Shown: positions 8,425-17,254, numbered from the stretch's first letter. The stretch: 58,554 nucleotides of DNA from an uncultured Thioclava sp. (GCF_913064665.1 NZ_CAJYBT010000021.1:1-58554), one strand, 5' to 3'. Numbers and translations: made by a program. Notes: generated by a model from the sequence alone, not told the origin.

Positions 8425-8463
8425 GCCCCATCTAAGGGGCACACCCGGCGCTTGCCTGCCGGG
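8425..8463 (+). other. Two tandem hairpins in the leader of the aldo/keto reductase gene
   Basis: GCCCC-ATCTAA-GGGGC (8425-8440) is followed after three bases by CCCGGC-GCTTGCCT-GCCGGG (8444-8463). They lie 27 bases before the aldo/keto reductase start. Neither is followed by a U-run. They could form a structured 5' leader; no known riboswitch was recognised. The rest of the 156-base gap is otherwise featureless. Confidence 0.4.
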
Positions 8464-8489
8464 CTCTGACACAGAAAAAGGACAGTTTC

Positions 8490-9509
8490 ATGCGCTATAA
8501 ACGTCTTGGCCCAAGCGGGCTGTTCGTCTCTGAGCTTTGCCTTGGCACAATGACCTTCGGGGGCAGCGATGGCATCTGGGGCCAGATCGGGCAACTGGGC
8601 CAGAAAGAGGCCGATGATCTGGTGAAAACCGCGCTGGATGCGGGCATTAACTTTATCGACACCGCCAATGTCTATGCAGGCGGAGAGAGCGAACGCATCC
8701 TTGGCCAGTCTCTGAAAAACCTTGGTGTGGCGCGCGAGGATGTCGTGATTGCCACCAAGGTTCTGGGGCCGATGGGCGAGGGCGTGAATGCGCGCGGTGC
8801 CTCGCGCTATCACATTATGGATCAGTGCAAGGCCAGCCTTGAGCGGCTCCAGCTTGATCATATCGACCTCTATCAAATCCACGGGTTTGACCCCCATACG
8901 CCGATCGAAGAAACGCTGGAGGCGCTTGATACGCTCGTGCGTCACGGGCATGTGCGCTATATCGGGCTGTCCAATTGGGCGGCGTGGCAGATCGTGAAAG
9001 CGGTCGGGATCGCGCAGGCCCGCCAGCTCGCCCCGATCCTGTCTTTGCAGGCTTATTACACGCTGGCCGGGCGCGATCTGGAGCGCGACATCGTGCCGAT
9101 GCTGAAGGATGCCGGGATCGGCTTGATGGTCTGGAGTCCGCTGGCCGGTGGCTACCTGTCGGGCAAATATGACCGCGAGGGCAAGGGCAGCGATGGGCGG
9201 CGCGCCAATTTCGACTTCCCGCCGATCAACAAGGATCGCGCCTATGACGTGATCGAGGCGATGCGTCCGATTGCCGATGCGAAGGGCGTGTCGGTGGCGC
9301 AGATCGCGCTGGCTTGGCTGCTCCATCAAGACGCGGTGACCAGCGTGATCGTGGGGGCCAAACGCGTCGATCAGCTGCGCGACAATATCGCGGCGAGCGA
9401 GGTGAAGCTGAGTGAGGACGATCTGAAAACCTTGAACGCAGTCAGTGCGCTGCCGGCGGAATATCCCGGTTGGATGCTAGAGCGTCAGGGCGCCTATCGC
9501 GCGCAATGA
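8490..9509 (+). CDS. Aldo/keto reductase
   Basis: This NAD(P)H-dependent carbonyl reductase has 339 residues and a TIM barrel. The opening MRYKRLGPSGLFVSELCLGT is typical of the AKR11/YajO-like branch. The catalytic tetrad is visible: Asp in INFIDTANVYAGGESE, Tyr in the same block, Lys in VVIATKV, and His in LYQIHGFDPHTP. The C-terminal IVGAKRVDQLRDN loop binds the cofactor phosphate or ribose. It is probably monocistronic, between a hairpin-bearing leader and a shared terminator. The physiological substrate is unknown; this branch reduces sugar-derived and reactive aldehydes. Confidence 0.92.
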   Translation: MRYKRLGPSGLFVSELCLGTMTFGGSDGIWGQIGQLGQKEADDLVKTALDAGINFIDTANVYAGGESERILGQSLKNLGVAREDVVIATKVLGPMGEGVNARGASRYHIMDQCKASLERLQLDHIDLYQIHGFDPHTPIEETLEALDTLVRHGHVRYIGLSNWAAWQIVKAVGIAQARQLAPILSLQAYYTLAGRDLERDIVPMLKDAGIGLMVWSPLAGGYLSGKYDREGKGSDGRRANFDFPPINKDRAYDVIEAMRPIADAKGVSVAQIALAWLLHQDAVTSVIVGAKRVDQLRDNIAASEVKLSEDDLKTLNAVSALPAEYPGWMLERQGAYRAQ

Positions 9510-9517
9510 TCTGTGAG

Positions 9518-9542
9518 GGCAGGCCGGTTCGCCCGGCCTGCC
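9518..9542. terminator. Shared hairpin terminator between convergent genes
   Basis: GGCAGGCCGG and CCGGCCTGCC form ten perfect pairs around a five-base loop. It lies 9 bases after the aldo/keto reductase stop and 8 bases from the kdsA stop on the other strand. The position suits a bidirectional 3' end. No long U-run follows, so strength is uncertain. Confidence 0.55.
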
Positions 9543-9549
9543 GCTCGGC

Positions 9550-10383
9550 TTACAGCCGGATCGGGTCGTCCTTGGCCAGACGGTCGAATTGCATCAGCAC
9601 CTCGACCAGTTTCGGCATTTGATCGAGCGGGATCATATTGGGACCGTCCGAGGGTGCGGTGTCGGGCGCCTCATGGGTCTCGATGAACACGCCCGCAATC
9701 CCAAGGCTGACAGCGGCGCGCGCCATCACCGGGGCGAATTCGCGCTGCCCGCCGCTCGATCCGCCTTGCCCGCCGGGCTGTTGCACCGAATGGGTGGCGT
9801 CCATGATCACCGGATAGCCCGTGCGCGCCATCTCGGGCAGGGCGCGCATATCGGCCACCAGCGTGTTATAGCCAAACGAGGTGCCCCGCTCGGTCAGCAT
9901 GATCTTTTCATTGCCGGTCGAGGCCACTTTCGCGGCCACATTGGGCATGTCCCAAGGCGCAAGGAATTGCCCCTTCTTGATATTCACCACGCAGCCGGTT
10001 TCCCCCGCCGCGATCAGCAGATCGGTCTGGCGGCACAGGAAGGCCGGAATCTGGATCACATCGACCACCGCGCCCGCGATCCGGGCTTGTTCGGCGTCGT
10101 GGATGTCGGTCAAAACCGGGCAGCCAAGTTCGTCGCGCACGTCCGAGAGAATTTTGAGCCCCTCGTCGATGCCAAGACCGCGCACACCTTTCAGGCTGGT
10201 GCGATTGGCCTTGTCATAGCTGGCCTTGAAGATGAATTGCGCGCCCGCCTCGTCGCAGGCCCGCGCCATCGCTTGTGCGATCATCAGTGCATGATCGCGG
10301 CTTTCCAACTGGCAAGGCCCGGCAATCACCGTCAGCGGGCGATCGTTGGAGACGGTCAAACCGCCGATCTTTACGTCTTTCAT
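9550..10383 (-). CDS. kdsA: 3-deoxy-8-phosphooctulonate synthase (KDO-8-P synthase)
   Basis: The enzyme condenses phosphoenolpyruvate and arabinose 5-phosphate to KDO-8-phosphate, the first step to the Kdo sugar of lipopolysaccharide and of group 2 capsule linkers. At 277 residues it is of usual length. Family motifs are present: VIAGPCQLESRDHAL, FKASYDKANRTSLKGVRG, PVLTDIHDAEQ, NIKKGQFLAPWDM and MDATHSVQQPGG. It lies 27 bases downstream of the KpsE-like gene on the same strand, so it belongs to a capsule/Kdo unit. That suggests its product feeds capsule as well as lipid A. An FYNTLVADMRALPEM-type block is also conserved. Confidence 0.96.
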   Translation of the reverse strand: MKDVKIGGLTVSNDRPLTVIAGPCQLESRDHALMIAQAMARACDEAGAQFIFKASYDKANRTSLKGVRGLGIDEGLKILSDVRDELGCPVLTDIHDAEQARIAGAVVDVIQIPAFLCRQTDLLIAAGETGCVVNIKKGQFLAPWDMPNVAAKVASTGNEKIMLTERGTSFGYNTLVADMRALPEMARTGYPVIMDATHSVQQPGGQGGSSGGQREFAPVMARAAVSLGIAGVFIETHEAPDTAPSDGPNMIPLDQMPKLVEVLMQFDRLAKDDPIRL

Positions 10384-10410
10384 TGGTCTTCTCCGCAGCT
10401 TTGGGGCGGC

Positions 10411-12129
10411 TCAGCTTGAGACCTGTTCGCGCAGGATCGAAGCAGTGAGCGACAGCATCAGATAGATGCCCGAGAAGATCAGGAAAGCCAACACTGTGTT
10501 CGAAAATGAGCGCGGGTAGGTCGCCTCATCGGGGGCCACGGGGCGCACGCCCATCTCAAGGTAGCGCACCTGTTTATTGGCCTCGATCCGCGCGGTTTCC
10601 ATCTGTTGGGCGGCTGCGGAAAGCAGCATCTGGCGGGTCTGCAATTCGCCCTGCGCGATTTGCAACTGGCCCGTCACGGCAGCGAGGGATTCGCCGGATC
10701 CCTTGGCTTGCGTCAACTGGTTTCGCAGCTTTTCGATGACGCCTTTCAGACGCGCGATGTCGCCCTTGACCCCTTCGACGCGGGCTTGGTTCGGGCGCGG
10801 GTTATCCAGCAATTGCCCCAGCTCAAGGTTCTTCCTTTGCAGCTCGGTCTCAAAGCTGGATACCTGCGCCATCACCATCGAATTTTCACTGACCGGATCC
10901 AGAATTCCGACCTTTTCCTGCAGTTTTTGCACCTTGGCTTGCGCGGCAAAGACCTTGGCTTCGGCATCTTCATAGCTTTCGCGCGCGCCCTTCATCTGAT
11001 CGCCGCGCAGCCGCGAGGTCAGCTGGTCAACCTGCTGTTCCGCATAAGAAATAAGGGCTTCCGAGAATTTCTGGGACTCGGAGGGATTGGGCGCGACCAC
11101 CTCCATCTTGACGATGCCTTCAGAGGGGTCATAGCCGATTTTCACCATCTTTTCATACAGCCTGTAGGCTTGCTCATCGCTGGAGCCTTTGGGCAGGCGC
11201 TGCAGCGGGTCAATCGAGGGGTTTTCAAACACCGTCTTAAAGCCGAGATCCTTGTCGAGACGCTGCATCGCATCGCGCGACTGCAGGTAGGATTGCACGG
11301 TGACGGAATCCTGATTGGTCGCAAGCTGCGTGCCCGAGAACAGGCTGCCCAGCCCCGATTGGCCCAGACCTTCGGCCTTCTGAATCACGAAGGCGGATTT
11401 CGTCGCATACATCGGCGTGGCCATGACGTAGTAGTAATAGCCCGCGATGAGCGTCGGCAAGAAGACGAAAAACATCAGACGGGCCGTCAAAAGGGCCAGT
11501 TTGCGGCGGCGACGTTTCGAGATATCGCTTTGAATTTTAAAGATTTGTGCGGCGCGATGATCGGATGAGTTCACATCGGTCGAGGGCAGTTGCCCGGGTT
11601 GGGTCGTTTGCGGCAGTTGCACGCGCGTATCGGCCCCTGCGCCATCGGTGCGCGCCAGCGCGCGCGAGGTTGCTTCTTCCACCTCATGGGGCTTGATGAG
11701 CGCCACGATATTGGAGCGATCAAACGGGTCGATCCCGCGCCGCCGCAGCAGCAGCACCGCCTCAAAATCAGAGGTCGCCTGAATGCCGTGTTTCTGCGCC
11801 ATCCGGCGCGCCAGACGCAATTGGCGCCCCGTCAGCCCCTCGTTGCGCACGCGCGCGATCTCTTCTTCAAGCGTCAATTCGCCCGCAGCGATTACATCGG
11901 TCCCGCCAGCGGCGCTTGGGAATTTCTGATCGCCAAAGCCATCATCCTGAGGTTCAAAAATCGATGCAGGATCATCGGTTTGTGCATTTTTGGGTGGCGT
12001 GTTCGGGGTGGCTGCCTTGGGCGAAGGGGGGGCTGCGGGCGCAGGCGCTTTGGGCGCAGATTTGCCATCGGCCAACACGGGTGCGTCGCGACGGATGCGG
12101 TATTTCTGAGCCTTAGGATTGGTAGTCAT
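10411..12129 (-). CDS. Capsule polysaccharide export inner-membrane protein, KpsE-like (PCP family)
   Basis: This 572-residue protein is longer than E. coli KpsE because of a proline/alanine-rich cytoplasmic N-terminus (about residues 1-80) and an added helical region. A transmembrane segment lies near residues 225-250 (LMFFVFLPTLIAGYYYYVMA) and another at the C-terminus (VLAFLIFSGIYLMLSLTASIL). Between them is a periplasmic coiled-coil domain, as in polysaccharide co-polymerases. KpsE links the inner-membrane ABC exporter to the outer-membrane channel. The ATG at 12129 is chosen; a longer in-frame extension would only run antisense-free into the KpsT-like gene. It overlaps that gene by 17 bases. 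kdsA follows. Confidence 0.87.
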   Translation of the reverse strand: MTTNPKAQKYRIRRDAPVLADGKSAPKAPAPAAPPSPKAATPNTPPKNAQTDDPASIFEPQDDGFGDQKFPSAAGGTDVIAAGELTLEEEIARVRNEGLTGRQLRLARRMAQKHGIQATSDFEAVLLLRRRGIDPFDRSNIVALIKPHEVEEATSRALARTDGAGADTRVQLPQTTQPGQLPSTDVNSSDHRAAQIFKIQSDISKRRRRKLALLTARLMFFVFLPTLIAGYYYYVMATPMYATKSAFVIQKAEGLGQSGLGSLFSGTQLATNQDSVTVQSYLQSRDAMQRLDKDLGFKTVFENPSIDPLQRLPKGSSDEQAYRLYEKMVKIGYDPSEGIVKMEVVAPNPSESQKFSEALISYAEQQVDQLTSRLRGDQMKGARESYEDAEAKVFAAQAKVQKLQEKVGILDPVSENSMVMAQVSSFETELQRKNLELGQLLDNPRPNQARVEGVKGDIARLKGVIEKLRNQLTQAKGSGESLAAVTGQLQIAQGELQTRQMLLSAAAQQMETARIEANKQVRYLEMGVRPVAPDEATYPRSFSNTVLAFLIFSGIYLMLSLTASILREQVSS

Positions 12130-12766
12130 ACATCCGCTTCGCTTCTTCCAGAGTGTCAAACATATATAGCTGGCCATCGCGCAGAACGGCCGCCGAGCGG
12201 CAGAATTTTTCGAGCGTAGCGGGCTGGTGTGAGACCACGACAACGGTGGTGTCGCGCAGCCGCTCGCGCAAGATCGAACCCGCCTTGCGGTTGAATTCGA
12301 CATCGGTGGTGGACGGCATCCCCTCGTCGATCAGGTAGATGTCGAATTCCAGTGCCAAAAGCAACGAAAACGTGAACCGCGAGCGCATTCCCGAACTATA
12401 GGTGCCCACGGGCATGTCGAAATATTCGTCGATTCCGGTGAGCCAGCGGCAGAACGCCTCGACATAGTCGGGATCCAGCCCGTAAAGGCGTGCGATAAAG
12501 CGGGCGTTTTCGCGTGCGGTATGCTTGGTCACGACGCCGCCCATGAACCCAAGTGGAAATGAGACGCGGCAGGATTTGCGAATCTCGCCCTCATCGGGTT
12601 TTTCCAAGCCCGCCATCATGTTGATGATCGTCGTCTTGCCCGTGCCATTGGGGGCCAAAATGCCAAGCGAATTGCCCAATTCCACGCGAAAGCTGGCGCG
12701 ATCAAGGATCACCTTGCGCTGCTTACCCGTCCAAAAGGACTTTGAGACGTTTTCGAATTCGAGCAT
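12113..12766 (-). CDS. Capsule polysaccharide ABC exporter ATP-binding protein, KpsT-like
   Basis: This 217-residue ABC ATPase has the short size typical of KpsT. Walker A is APNGTGKTTIINMMAG (from about residue 38), the signature is GTYSSGMRSRFTF, and Walker B is FDIYLIDEGM, with the switch histidine in VVVVSHQ. The degenerate SSGM signature and the IDEGM Walker B are typical of polysaccharide exporters. It would power export of capsular polysaccharide across the inner membrane. The partner permease KpsM is not in this window: upstream lies a 148-base AT-rich gap and then a divergent UDG-family gene. The KpsE-like gene follows with overlap. Confidence 0.9.
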   Translation of the reverse strand: MLEFENVSKSFWTGKQRKVILDRASFRVELGNSLGILAPNGTGKTTIINMMAGLEKPDEGEIRKSCRVSFPLGFMGGVVTKHTARENARFIARLYGLDPDYVEAFCRWLTGIDEYFDMPVGTYSSGMRSRFTFSLLLALEFDIYLIDEGMPSTTDVEFNRKAGSILRERLRDTTVVVVSHQPATLEKFCRSAAVLRDGQLYMFDTLEEAKRMYDYQS

Positions 12767-12914
12767 GGCTTTGTGGGTCCGGCACTTTCTGTGCGCTAAA
12801 ACAGCATGAGATGAGTTGGTTAATAAAGTAACCTAAGCGTGGAATTGGGCATCATTATGTCTATTTACGAGTAGGTAAGGCAATGGAGAACGGTTTGTTT
12901 CGGGTTCAGAGACG

Positions 12915-13496
12915 ATGAGCGCCACAATTCACGATGAGATCCGCGCCTGCCGTATCTGTGCTCAGCGATTCCGGGCGAGCCAGACGCACCATGAGCCGCG
13001 CCCGGTGGTGTGGTTTGAACGCGGCGCGAAGGTGCTGATTGTCGGGCAGGCGCCGGGGCTGCGGGTGCATGAAACGGGGCGGCCCTTTACTGATCGGTCC
13101 GGCGATCGGCTGCGTGACTGGATGGGGCTGGACGAGGCGACGTTTTACGACCGCGCGCGCATCGCGATCGTGCCGATGGCATTTTGCTTTCCGGGCTATG
13201 ACGCAAAGGGCGCGGACCTGCCGCCGCCTGCGATTTGTGCGCAGACGTGGCGGGCCAGTGTGATGGCCGAGCTGGGCACGCCCGATCTGACGCTGTTGGT
13301 GGGGGGCGCCGCGCAACGCTGGCATCTGGGTACGCGCAATGTGACCGCCACCGTGGCAGGCTGGCGCGATCATGCGCCGCGCGTCTTTCCCTTGCCTCAT
13401 CCGTCGTGGCGCAATACGGGATGGCTCAAACGCAATGCGTGGTTTGAAACCGATCTGATCCCGGCGTTGCGTGCGAAGGTGAAGGAGCTGACATGA
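12915..13496 (+). CDS. Uracil-DNA glycosylase superfamily protein
   Basis: The protein has 193 residues. An N-terminal CRIC pair (C12, C15) and later cysteines in PMAFCFPG and PPAICAQTW could bind an iron-sulfur cluster, as in family 4/5 glycosylases. The uracil-pocket block is VLIVGQAPGLRVHETGRPF, followed by DRSGDRLRDWMGL, matching the GQAPG-E-G-PF pattern. The C-terminal LPHPSWRNTGW supplies the leucine-loop HPS motif. The superfamily removes uracil from DNA. Substrate range is not certain, since several subfamilies differ only in these loops. Its TGA overlaps the ATG of the SseB-like gene. Confidence 0.82.
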   Translation: MSATIHDEIRACRICAQRFRASQTHHEPRPVVWFERGAKVLIVGQAPGLRVHETGRPFTDRSGDRLRDWMGLDEATFYDRARIAIVPMAFCFPGYDAKGADLPPPAICAQTWRASVMAELGTPDLTLLVGGAAQRWHLGTRNVTATVAGWRDHAPRVFPLPHPSWRNTGWLKRNAWFETDLIPALRAKVKELT

Positions 13497-14293
13497 CCCC
13501 CTATGACCGCGCCCATGCGCTGATGCAGGCCGAACCCGAGAACGAAGCCAAGCGTCTGGCTGTGTATGACCGTCTCGCCGATGCCGAGCTGTTCTTGTTG
13601 CTCGAAGAAGAGCCCGAGGATGAAAACATCAAACCACAGGTTTTTGCCGCAGATGAGGGCGATTTCGTGCTGGTGTTTGACACCGAAGAGCGCATGGCGG
13701 AGTTCGCCGATGCCGCTCAGCCCTATGCCGCGCTCCCCGGTCGCGTGATCGCGCAGCATCTGGTGGGCGAGGGGATCGGCCTTGGGGTCAATCTGGGTGT
13801 GGCGGAATCTGCGATGCTGCTGCCGCCCGAGGCGCTGGATTGGTTGACCGAGACGCTGGCCAACACGCCCGCGCAGGCGCAGGGCCGCCCGGTCTCGTTC
13901 AGCGCGCCTGCGCTGTCGCCTGCGGTGCTGGCGCTGTTGATGCCCGCCTATCAGGCCAAGCTGGATCAGCTTGCCGGTATCGCGCAGGCGGCGGTGCTGG
14001 GGGGCGTGACCTATGATGATGGGCATCGTGGCCATGTGCTGGCCGTGATCGGCGCGCATGAGCATTTCCGCCCCGGCATTGCCAAGGCGATGGGCGAGGC
14101 GCTGACTTTTTCAGGCCTTGATGCGGGCGAACTGGATGTGACCTTTCTTGAGCCAAACGACGCATCAGCGAAAATCTTACTTGATCAAGGTCTTGTGCTG
14201 TATATCCCCGAGCCGGTCGAGGAAGAGGTGCAAGAAATCACCCCCGGCGCGGCCCCCGGCATGGACCCAACCAAGCCGCCGATCTTGCGCTAG
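13493..14293 (+). CDS. SseB family protein
   Basis: The protein has 266 residues. The N-terminal SseB domain is recognisable: YDRLADAELFLLLEEEPEDE, PQVFAADEGDFVLVFDTEERM, and an AALPGRVIAQHLVGEGIGLGVNLG block. A second, C-terminal domain (about residues 165-245) resembles the SseB C-terminal region. SseB proteins in E. coli are linked to serine sensitivity and sulfurtransferase activity, but the biochemical role is unclear. The acidic, soluble sequence has no signal peptide. It is coupled to the UDG-family gene by an ATGA overlap and ends 4 bases from the convergent FNT gene. Confidence 0.82.
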   Translation: MTPYDRAHALMQAEPENEAKRLAVYDRLADAELFLLLEEEPEDENIKPQVFAADEGDFVLVFDTEERMAEFADAAQPYAALPGRVIAQHLVGEGIGLGVNLGVAESAMLLPPEALDWLTETLANTPAQAQGRPVSFSAPALSPAVLALLMPAYQAKLDQLAGIAQAAVLGGVTYDDGHRGHVLAVIGAHEHFRPGIAKAMGEALTFSGLDAGELDVTFLEPNDASAKILLDQGLVLYIPEPVEEEVQEITPGAAPGMDPTKPPILR

Positions 14294-14296
14294 GGG

Positions 14297-15157
14297 TTAG
14301 TCGCTTTCGACCTCGTTCTTGACCTGACCCCAGGTGAGCAGGGTGAACACGGCCGTACCCCCCGCCACATTGCCCGCCAGCACCGGCAAAAAGAACCGCC
14401 CCAGCGCCTCGGAGATCGTCAGATCACCGTTCCAGATCAGCAGCCCCGCCTCGACCGAGCCGGCAATGACATGTGCCGATCCCGAGGCCGATAGCAGCCA
14501 CGTCATCCCGAGGATCACGAAAAACGCATTGCCTTGCGCGGCGGGGATGATCCAGACCACGGCGGCGATGATGATCCCGGCGGGGATGGCGCGGTAGAAA
14601 TTCGCGCTCGCCGTGCCTTCGGTGGCGTGGCGCGCCACGGCTAGCAAGCTGTCGCCCATTTGCGGGCTCAAGACATTTGGCAGGCTGAGAAAACCCGAGG
14701 CAATCGCGCAGCCCACCACATTGGCAAGCAGCACGATCCCCCAGAGCCATAACATCTTGCGCAGACATGACACCGAGCGATCGGCCACGACGGGCAAGAC
14801 CGTGGTGATCGTATTTTCGGTAAACAGTTGCATGCGGCCGAAAATGATTACCAGAAAGCCCACGGAATAGCCCAGAGATTCCACCAAGATCGCCCAATCG
14901 GCGTTGGGCAGATGGGCGTGCAGGGTAGCTTGTGCGAGCACCGAAAGGCTGATGAGCACCCCCGCCGCCAGCCCCGACCAGATCAGCGAGACGGTGGGGC
15001 GGTTGAGCTCTTCTTCGCCATCGCGGCGGATGACCTCATAGACCAGCCGGGCCGAAAGCCGCGAGGCGTGAAAGACCGATCTTTCCTCGGCGGGTTCACG
15101 GATGGCTTCGCGGGAGGCGGACTTTTCGGCGCGGGGGGAGGGGGTGTCGCTGTTCAT
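14297..15157 (-). CDS. Formate/nitrite transporter (FNT) family channel
   Basis: The protein has 286 residues and about six membrane helices after a hydrophilic N-terminus of roughly 60 residues. The FNT signatures GRMQLFTENTITTVLPVV and FILG-like GNAFFVILGMTWLLSASGSAHV are seen, along with LVNVVGC-type helix 3 sequence LLANVVGCAIASG. These pentameric channels carry small monovalent anions such as formate, nitrite or hydrosulfide across the inner membrane. The long N-terminal extension and sequence resemble the YfdC branch, whose substrate is not settled. No nitrite reductase or formate gene lies next to it. Confidence 0.86.
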   Translation of the reverse strand: MNSDTPSPRAEKSASREAIREPAEERSVFHASRLSARLVYEVIRRDGEEELNRPTVSLIWSGLAAGVLISLSVLAQATLHAHLPNADWAILVESLGYSVGFLVIIFGRMQLFTENTITTVLPVVADRSVSCLRKMLWLWGIVLLANVVGCAIASGFLSLPNVLSPQMGDSLLAVARHATEGTASANFYRAIPAGIIIAAVVWIIPAAQGNAFFVILGMTWLLSASGSAHVIAGSVEAGLLIWNGDLTISEALGRFFLPVLAGNVAGGTAVFTLLTWGQVKNEVESD

Positions 15158-15220
15158 GCGATCTGAACAGGCGAGGCGCGAAATTGTTCCCTGCCCTGTG
15201 TAATCCCCCGCGGCGCGCGC

Positions 15221-16195
15221 CTAGATCTCGCTTGCGCGCACCAGATCAATCATCGCCTGCGTGCCGCGCGCGTCCTCTAGCGTCCAGGGGTAGGGCGCGC
15301 CCTCGCGGATATGGCGCACGAAACTCTCGACCTGCAAGACATAGTGGTTCACGCCGGGAAAGCGCTGCACGCAATCGGGCTTGCCCGCGCGGATCAGCGT
15401 CACCTCGGCTTGGTCGAACACATTGGGGTTGAACGGGCAGTTCAGGCGGATCAGCCCGTCGCTGCCTTGAAACGTCACCTCTTGGCGCGGATGCAGCCGG
15501 GTCGAGGTGATCGCGGAATAGGTAAACGCGCCCTTGGCGTTTTCCATCGCGCCGGTGACTTGGGTGAAGGTGTCGACCGCGTTCTCGCGATGGATGATCG
15601 CGCGCAGATCGCGCGGCTCGGCGCGCGCGGCGTAGCGTACCGATGAATAGGCGTAAACGCCGATATCAGGGATCGAGCCCCCGCCGGTTTCGGGCTTGTT
15701 GCGGATGTTTTCGGGGTCAGAATTGTTGAAGCTGAACACCACATCGGCATGGCGCAACTCACCGATCTGGCCCTCGTCGAGCCACTGACGCGCGAGCTGC
15801 CATTGCGGGTGATGCACGATCATATAGGCCTCGGTCGCGAATTTGCCCGACGCATCGCGCGCTGCGATCAGGGTGTCGATGTCATCCGCCTGCATCGCGA
15901 TCGGCTTTTCGCACAGCACATGCTTGCCCGCCGCCAGCGCCTTGGCCGTCCACTCGACATGCAGCGTGTTGGGAAGCGGGATATAGACCGCCTCGATTTC
16001 GGGGTCCGCCAGCAGCGCGTCATAGCTGTCATGCACTTTAAGATCGGGCGCGAAGTTGATGAAATTCTGCGCTTTCTCGGCGCTGGAGGTGGCAAGGGCC
16101 GCCAATCTAGCACCACGCGCGGCGTGGATTGCGGGGCCCATATGCTGGCGGGCGAAATTTGCCGCCCCAAGTATTCCCCAGTTCATAACATCCAT
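15221..16195 (-). CDS. Gfo/Idh/MocA family oxidoreductase
   Basis: This NAD(P)-dependent sugar or polyol dehydrogenase-like protein has 324 residues. The Rossmann opening is NWGILGAANFARQHMGPAIH. The EKP motif that binds nicotinamide appears as HVLCEKPIAM near residue 95, and the C-terminal alpha/beta domain begins at GQIGELRHADVVF. The conserved GGSIPDIGVYAYSSVRY contains the Asp/Tyr active-site pair of the family. Reaction: oxidation or reduction of a hydroxyl on a sugar or inositol-like compound. The specific substrate is unknown. It stands alone, downstream of the rpoH terminator in the same orientation. Confidence 0.9.
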   Translation of the reverse strand: MDVMNWGILGAANFARQHMGPAIHAARGARLAALATSSAEKAQNFINFAPDLKVHDSYDALLADPEIEAVYIPLPNTLHVEWTAKALAAGKHVLCEKPIAMQADDIDTLIAARDASGKFATEAYMIVHHPQWQLARQWLDEGQIGELRHADVVFSFNNSDPENIRNKPETGGGSIPDIGVYAYSSVRYAARAEPRDLRAIIHRENAVDTFTQVTGAMENAKGAFTYSAITSTRLHPRQEVTFQGSDGLIRLNCPFNPNVFDQAEVTLIRAGKPDCVQRFPGVNHYVLQVESFVRHIREGAPYPWTLEDARGTQAMIDLVRASEI

Positions 16196-16288
16196 AGCGG
16201 TCCCCTTGCGTTGCTCGGGTCATGCTAGCGCAAACAGCGCCGGGTGCAACATAGCTGTGCCGCGTTGCGGGCACAGGCGCGGCGCGAC

Positions 16289-16322
16289 GAAAAAACACCG
16301 CCCCCGGTCGGGAGCGGCGTGA
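16289..16322 (-). terminator. Rho-independent terminator of rpoH
   Basis: On the minus strand CGCCGCTCCC-GACC-GGGGGCGGTG forms a GC-rich hairpin followed by a run of six T. It starts about 33 bases after the rpoH stop codon. Confidence 0.85.
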
Positions 16323-16354
16323 ATACTCGTTACGATACAGCAAGAAACAGAGTT

Positions 16355-17254
16355 TTAGGCGGGCACGCTCATGCCCTTTTCGCGCGCCAATTCGGTCATG
16401 CGCTTTTGCAGTTTTTCAAACGCGCGCACTTCGATCTGGCGGATACGTTCGCGCGAAACGTCATATTGGCCCGATAGCTCTTCGAGCGTGAGGGGATCAT
16501 CGCGAAGGCGGCGCTGCATCAAGATGTCTTTCTCGCGCTCGTTGAGAACATCCATCGACGCCATCAGCATCGCGCGCCGGGTTTCCAGCTCTTCGTTTTC
16601 GGCATAGGCCTCGGCTTGATCGGCATCCTGATCTTCCAGCCAATCCTGCCATTGTGCCGAGCCGCCGTCATCGCCCGCCCCGACCTGCGCATTCAGCGAG
16701 GCGTCCGCGCCCGACATTCGCCGGTTCATCGAGATCACCTCGGCTTCGGTCACGTTCAGATCATGCGCGATCCGGGCCACGTTTTCGGGGCGCATATCGC
16801 CGTCTTCATAAGCCCCGATCTTGGATTTCGCCTTGCGCAGGTTGAAAAACAACTTCTTCTGCGCGCTGGTCGTGCCCAGTTTCACAAGGCTCCACGAGCG
16901 CAGGATATATTCCTGAATCGCCGCGCGGATCCACCACATCGCATAGGTCGCAAGGCGGAACCCCTTTTCAGGGTCAAACCGCTTGACCGCCTGCATCAGA
17001 CCGACATTGGCCTCAGAAATCACCTCGGCTTGCGGCAGACCATAGCCACGATAGCCCATCGCGATCTTGGCGGCCAAGCGCAGGTGGCTGGTCACCATCT
17101 GGTGGGCCGCTTCGGTGTCTTGATGATCGGCCCAGCGTTTGGCCAACATATATTCCTGCTCTGGCTCCAGGAGGGGGAATTTCCGGATCTCTTGCAGGTA
17201 ACGATTCAACCCCTGTTCGGGGCTGGGGGCCGGAAGGTTGGTGTAACTGGTCAT
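16355..17254 (-). CDS. rpoH: RNA polymerase heat-shock sigma factor RpoH
   Basis: The protein has 299 residues. It has the sigma-70 region 2 block (SEANVGLMQAVKRFDPEKGFRLATYAMWWIRAAIQEYI, about residues 79-116) and a region 4 helix-turn-helix (LTLEELSGQYDVSRERIRQIEVRAFEKLQ near the C-terminus). The RpoH box between regions 2 and 3 is present as QKKLFFNLRKAKSKI. It directs transcription of chaperone and protease genes; in Rhodobacter relatives one paralogue also handles singlet-oxygen stress. This copy has its own terminator and a structured upstream region. A second rpoH probably exists elsewhere, so the I/II paralogue cannot be assigned here. Confidence 0.95.
   Translation of the reverse strand: MTSYTNLPAPSPEQGLNRYLQEIRKFPLLEPEQEYMLAKRWADHQDTEAAHQMVTSHLRLAAKIAMGYRGYGLPQAEVISEANVGLMQAVKRFDPEKGFRLATYAMWWIRAAIQEYILRSWSLVKLGTTSAQKKLFFNLRKAKSKIGAYEDGDMRPENVARIAHDLNVTEAEVISMNRRMSGADASLNAQVGAGDDGGSAQWQDWLEDQDADQAEAYAENEELETRRAMLMASMDVLNEREKDILMQRRLRDDPLTLEELSGQYDVSRERIRQIEVRAFEKLQKRMTELAREKGMSVPA

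Noticed and set aside
7572-9329. 585-codon minus-strand ORF
   Set aside because: It runs antisense through the HNH and aldo/keto reductase genes, both of which have clear family motifs.
12130-12303. Longer N-terminus for the KpsE-like protein
   Set aside because: These codons lie inside the KpsT-like gene in another frame and lack family similarity; the ATG at 12129 is suitable.
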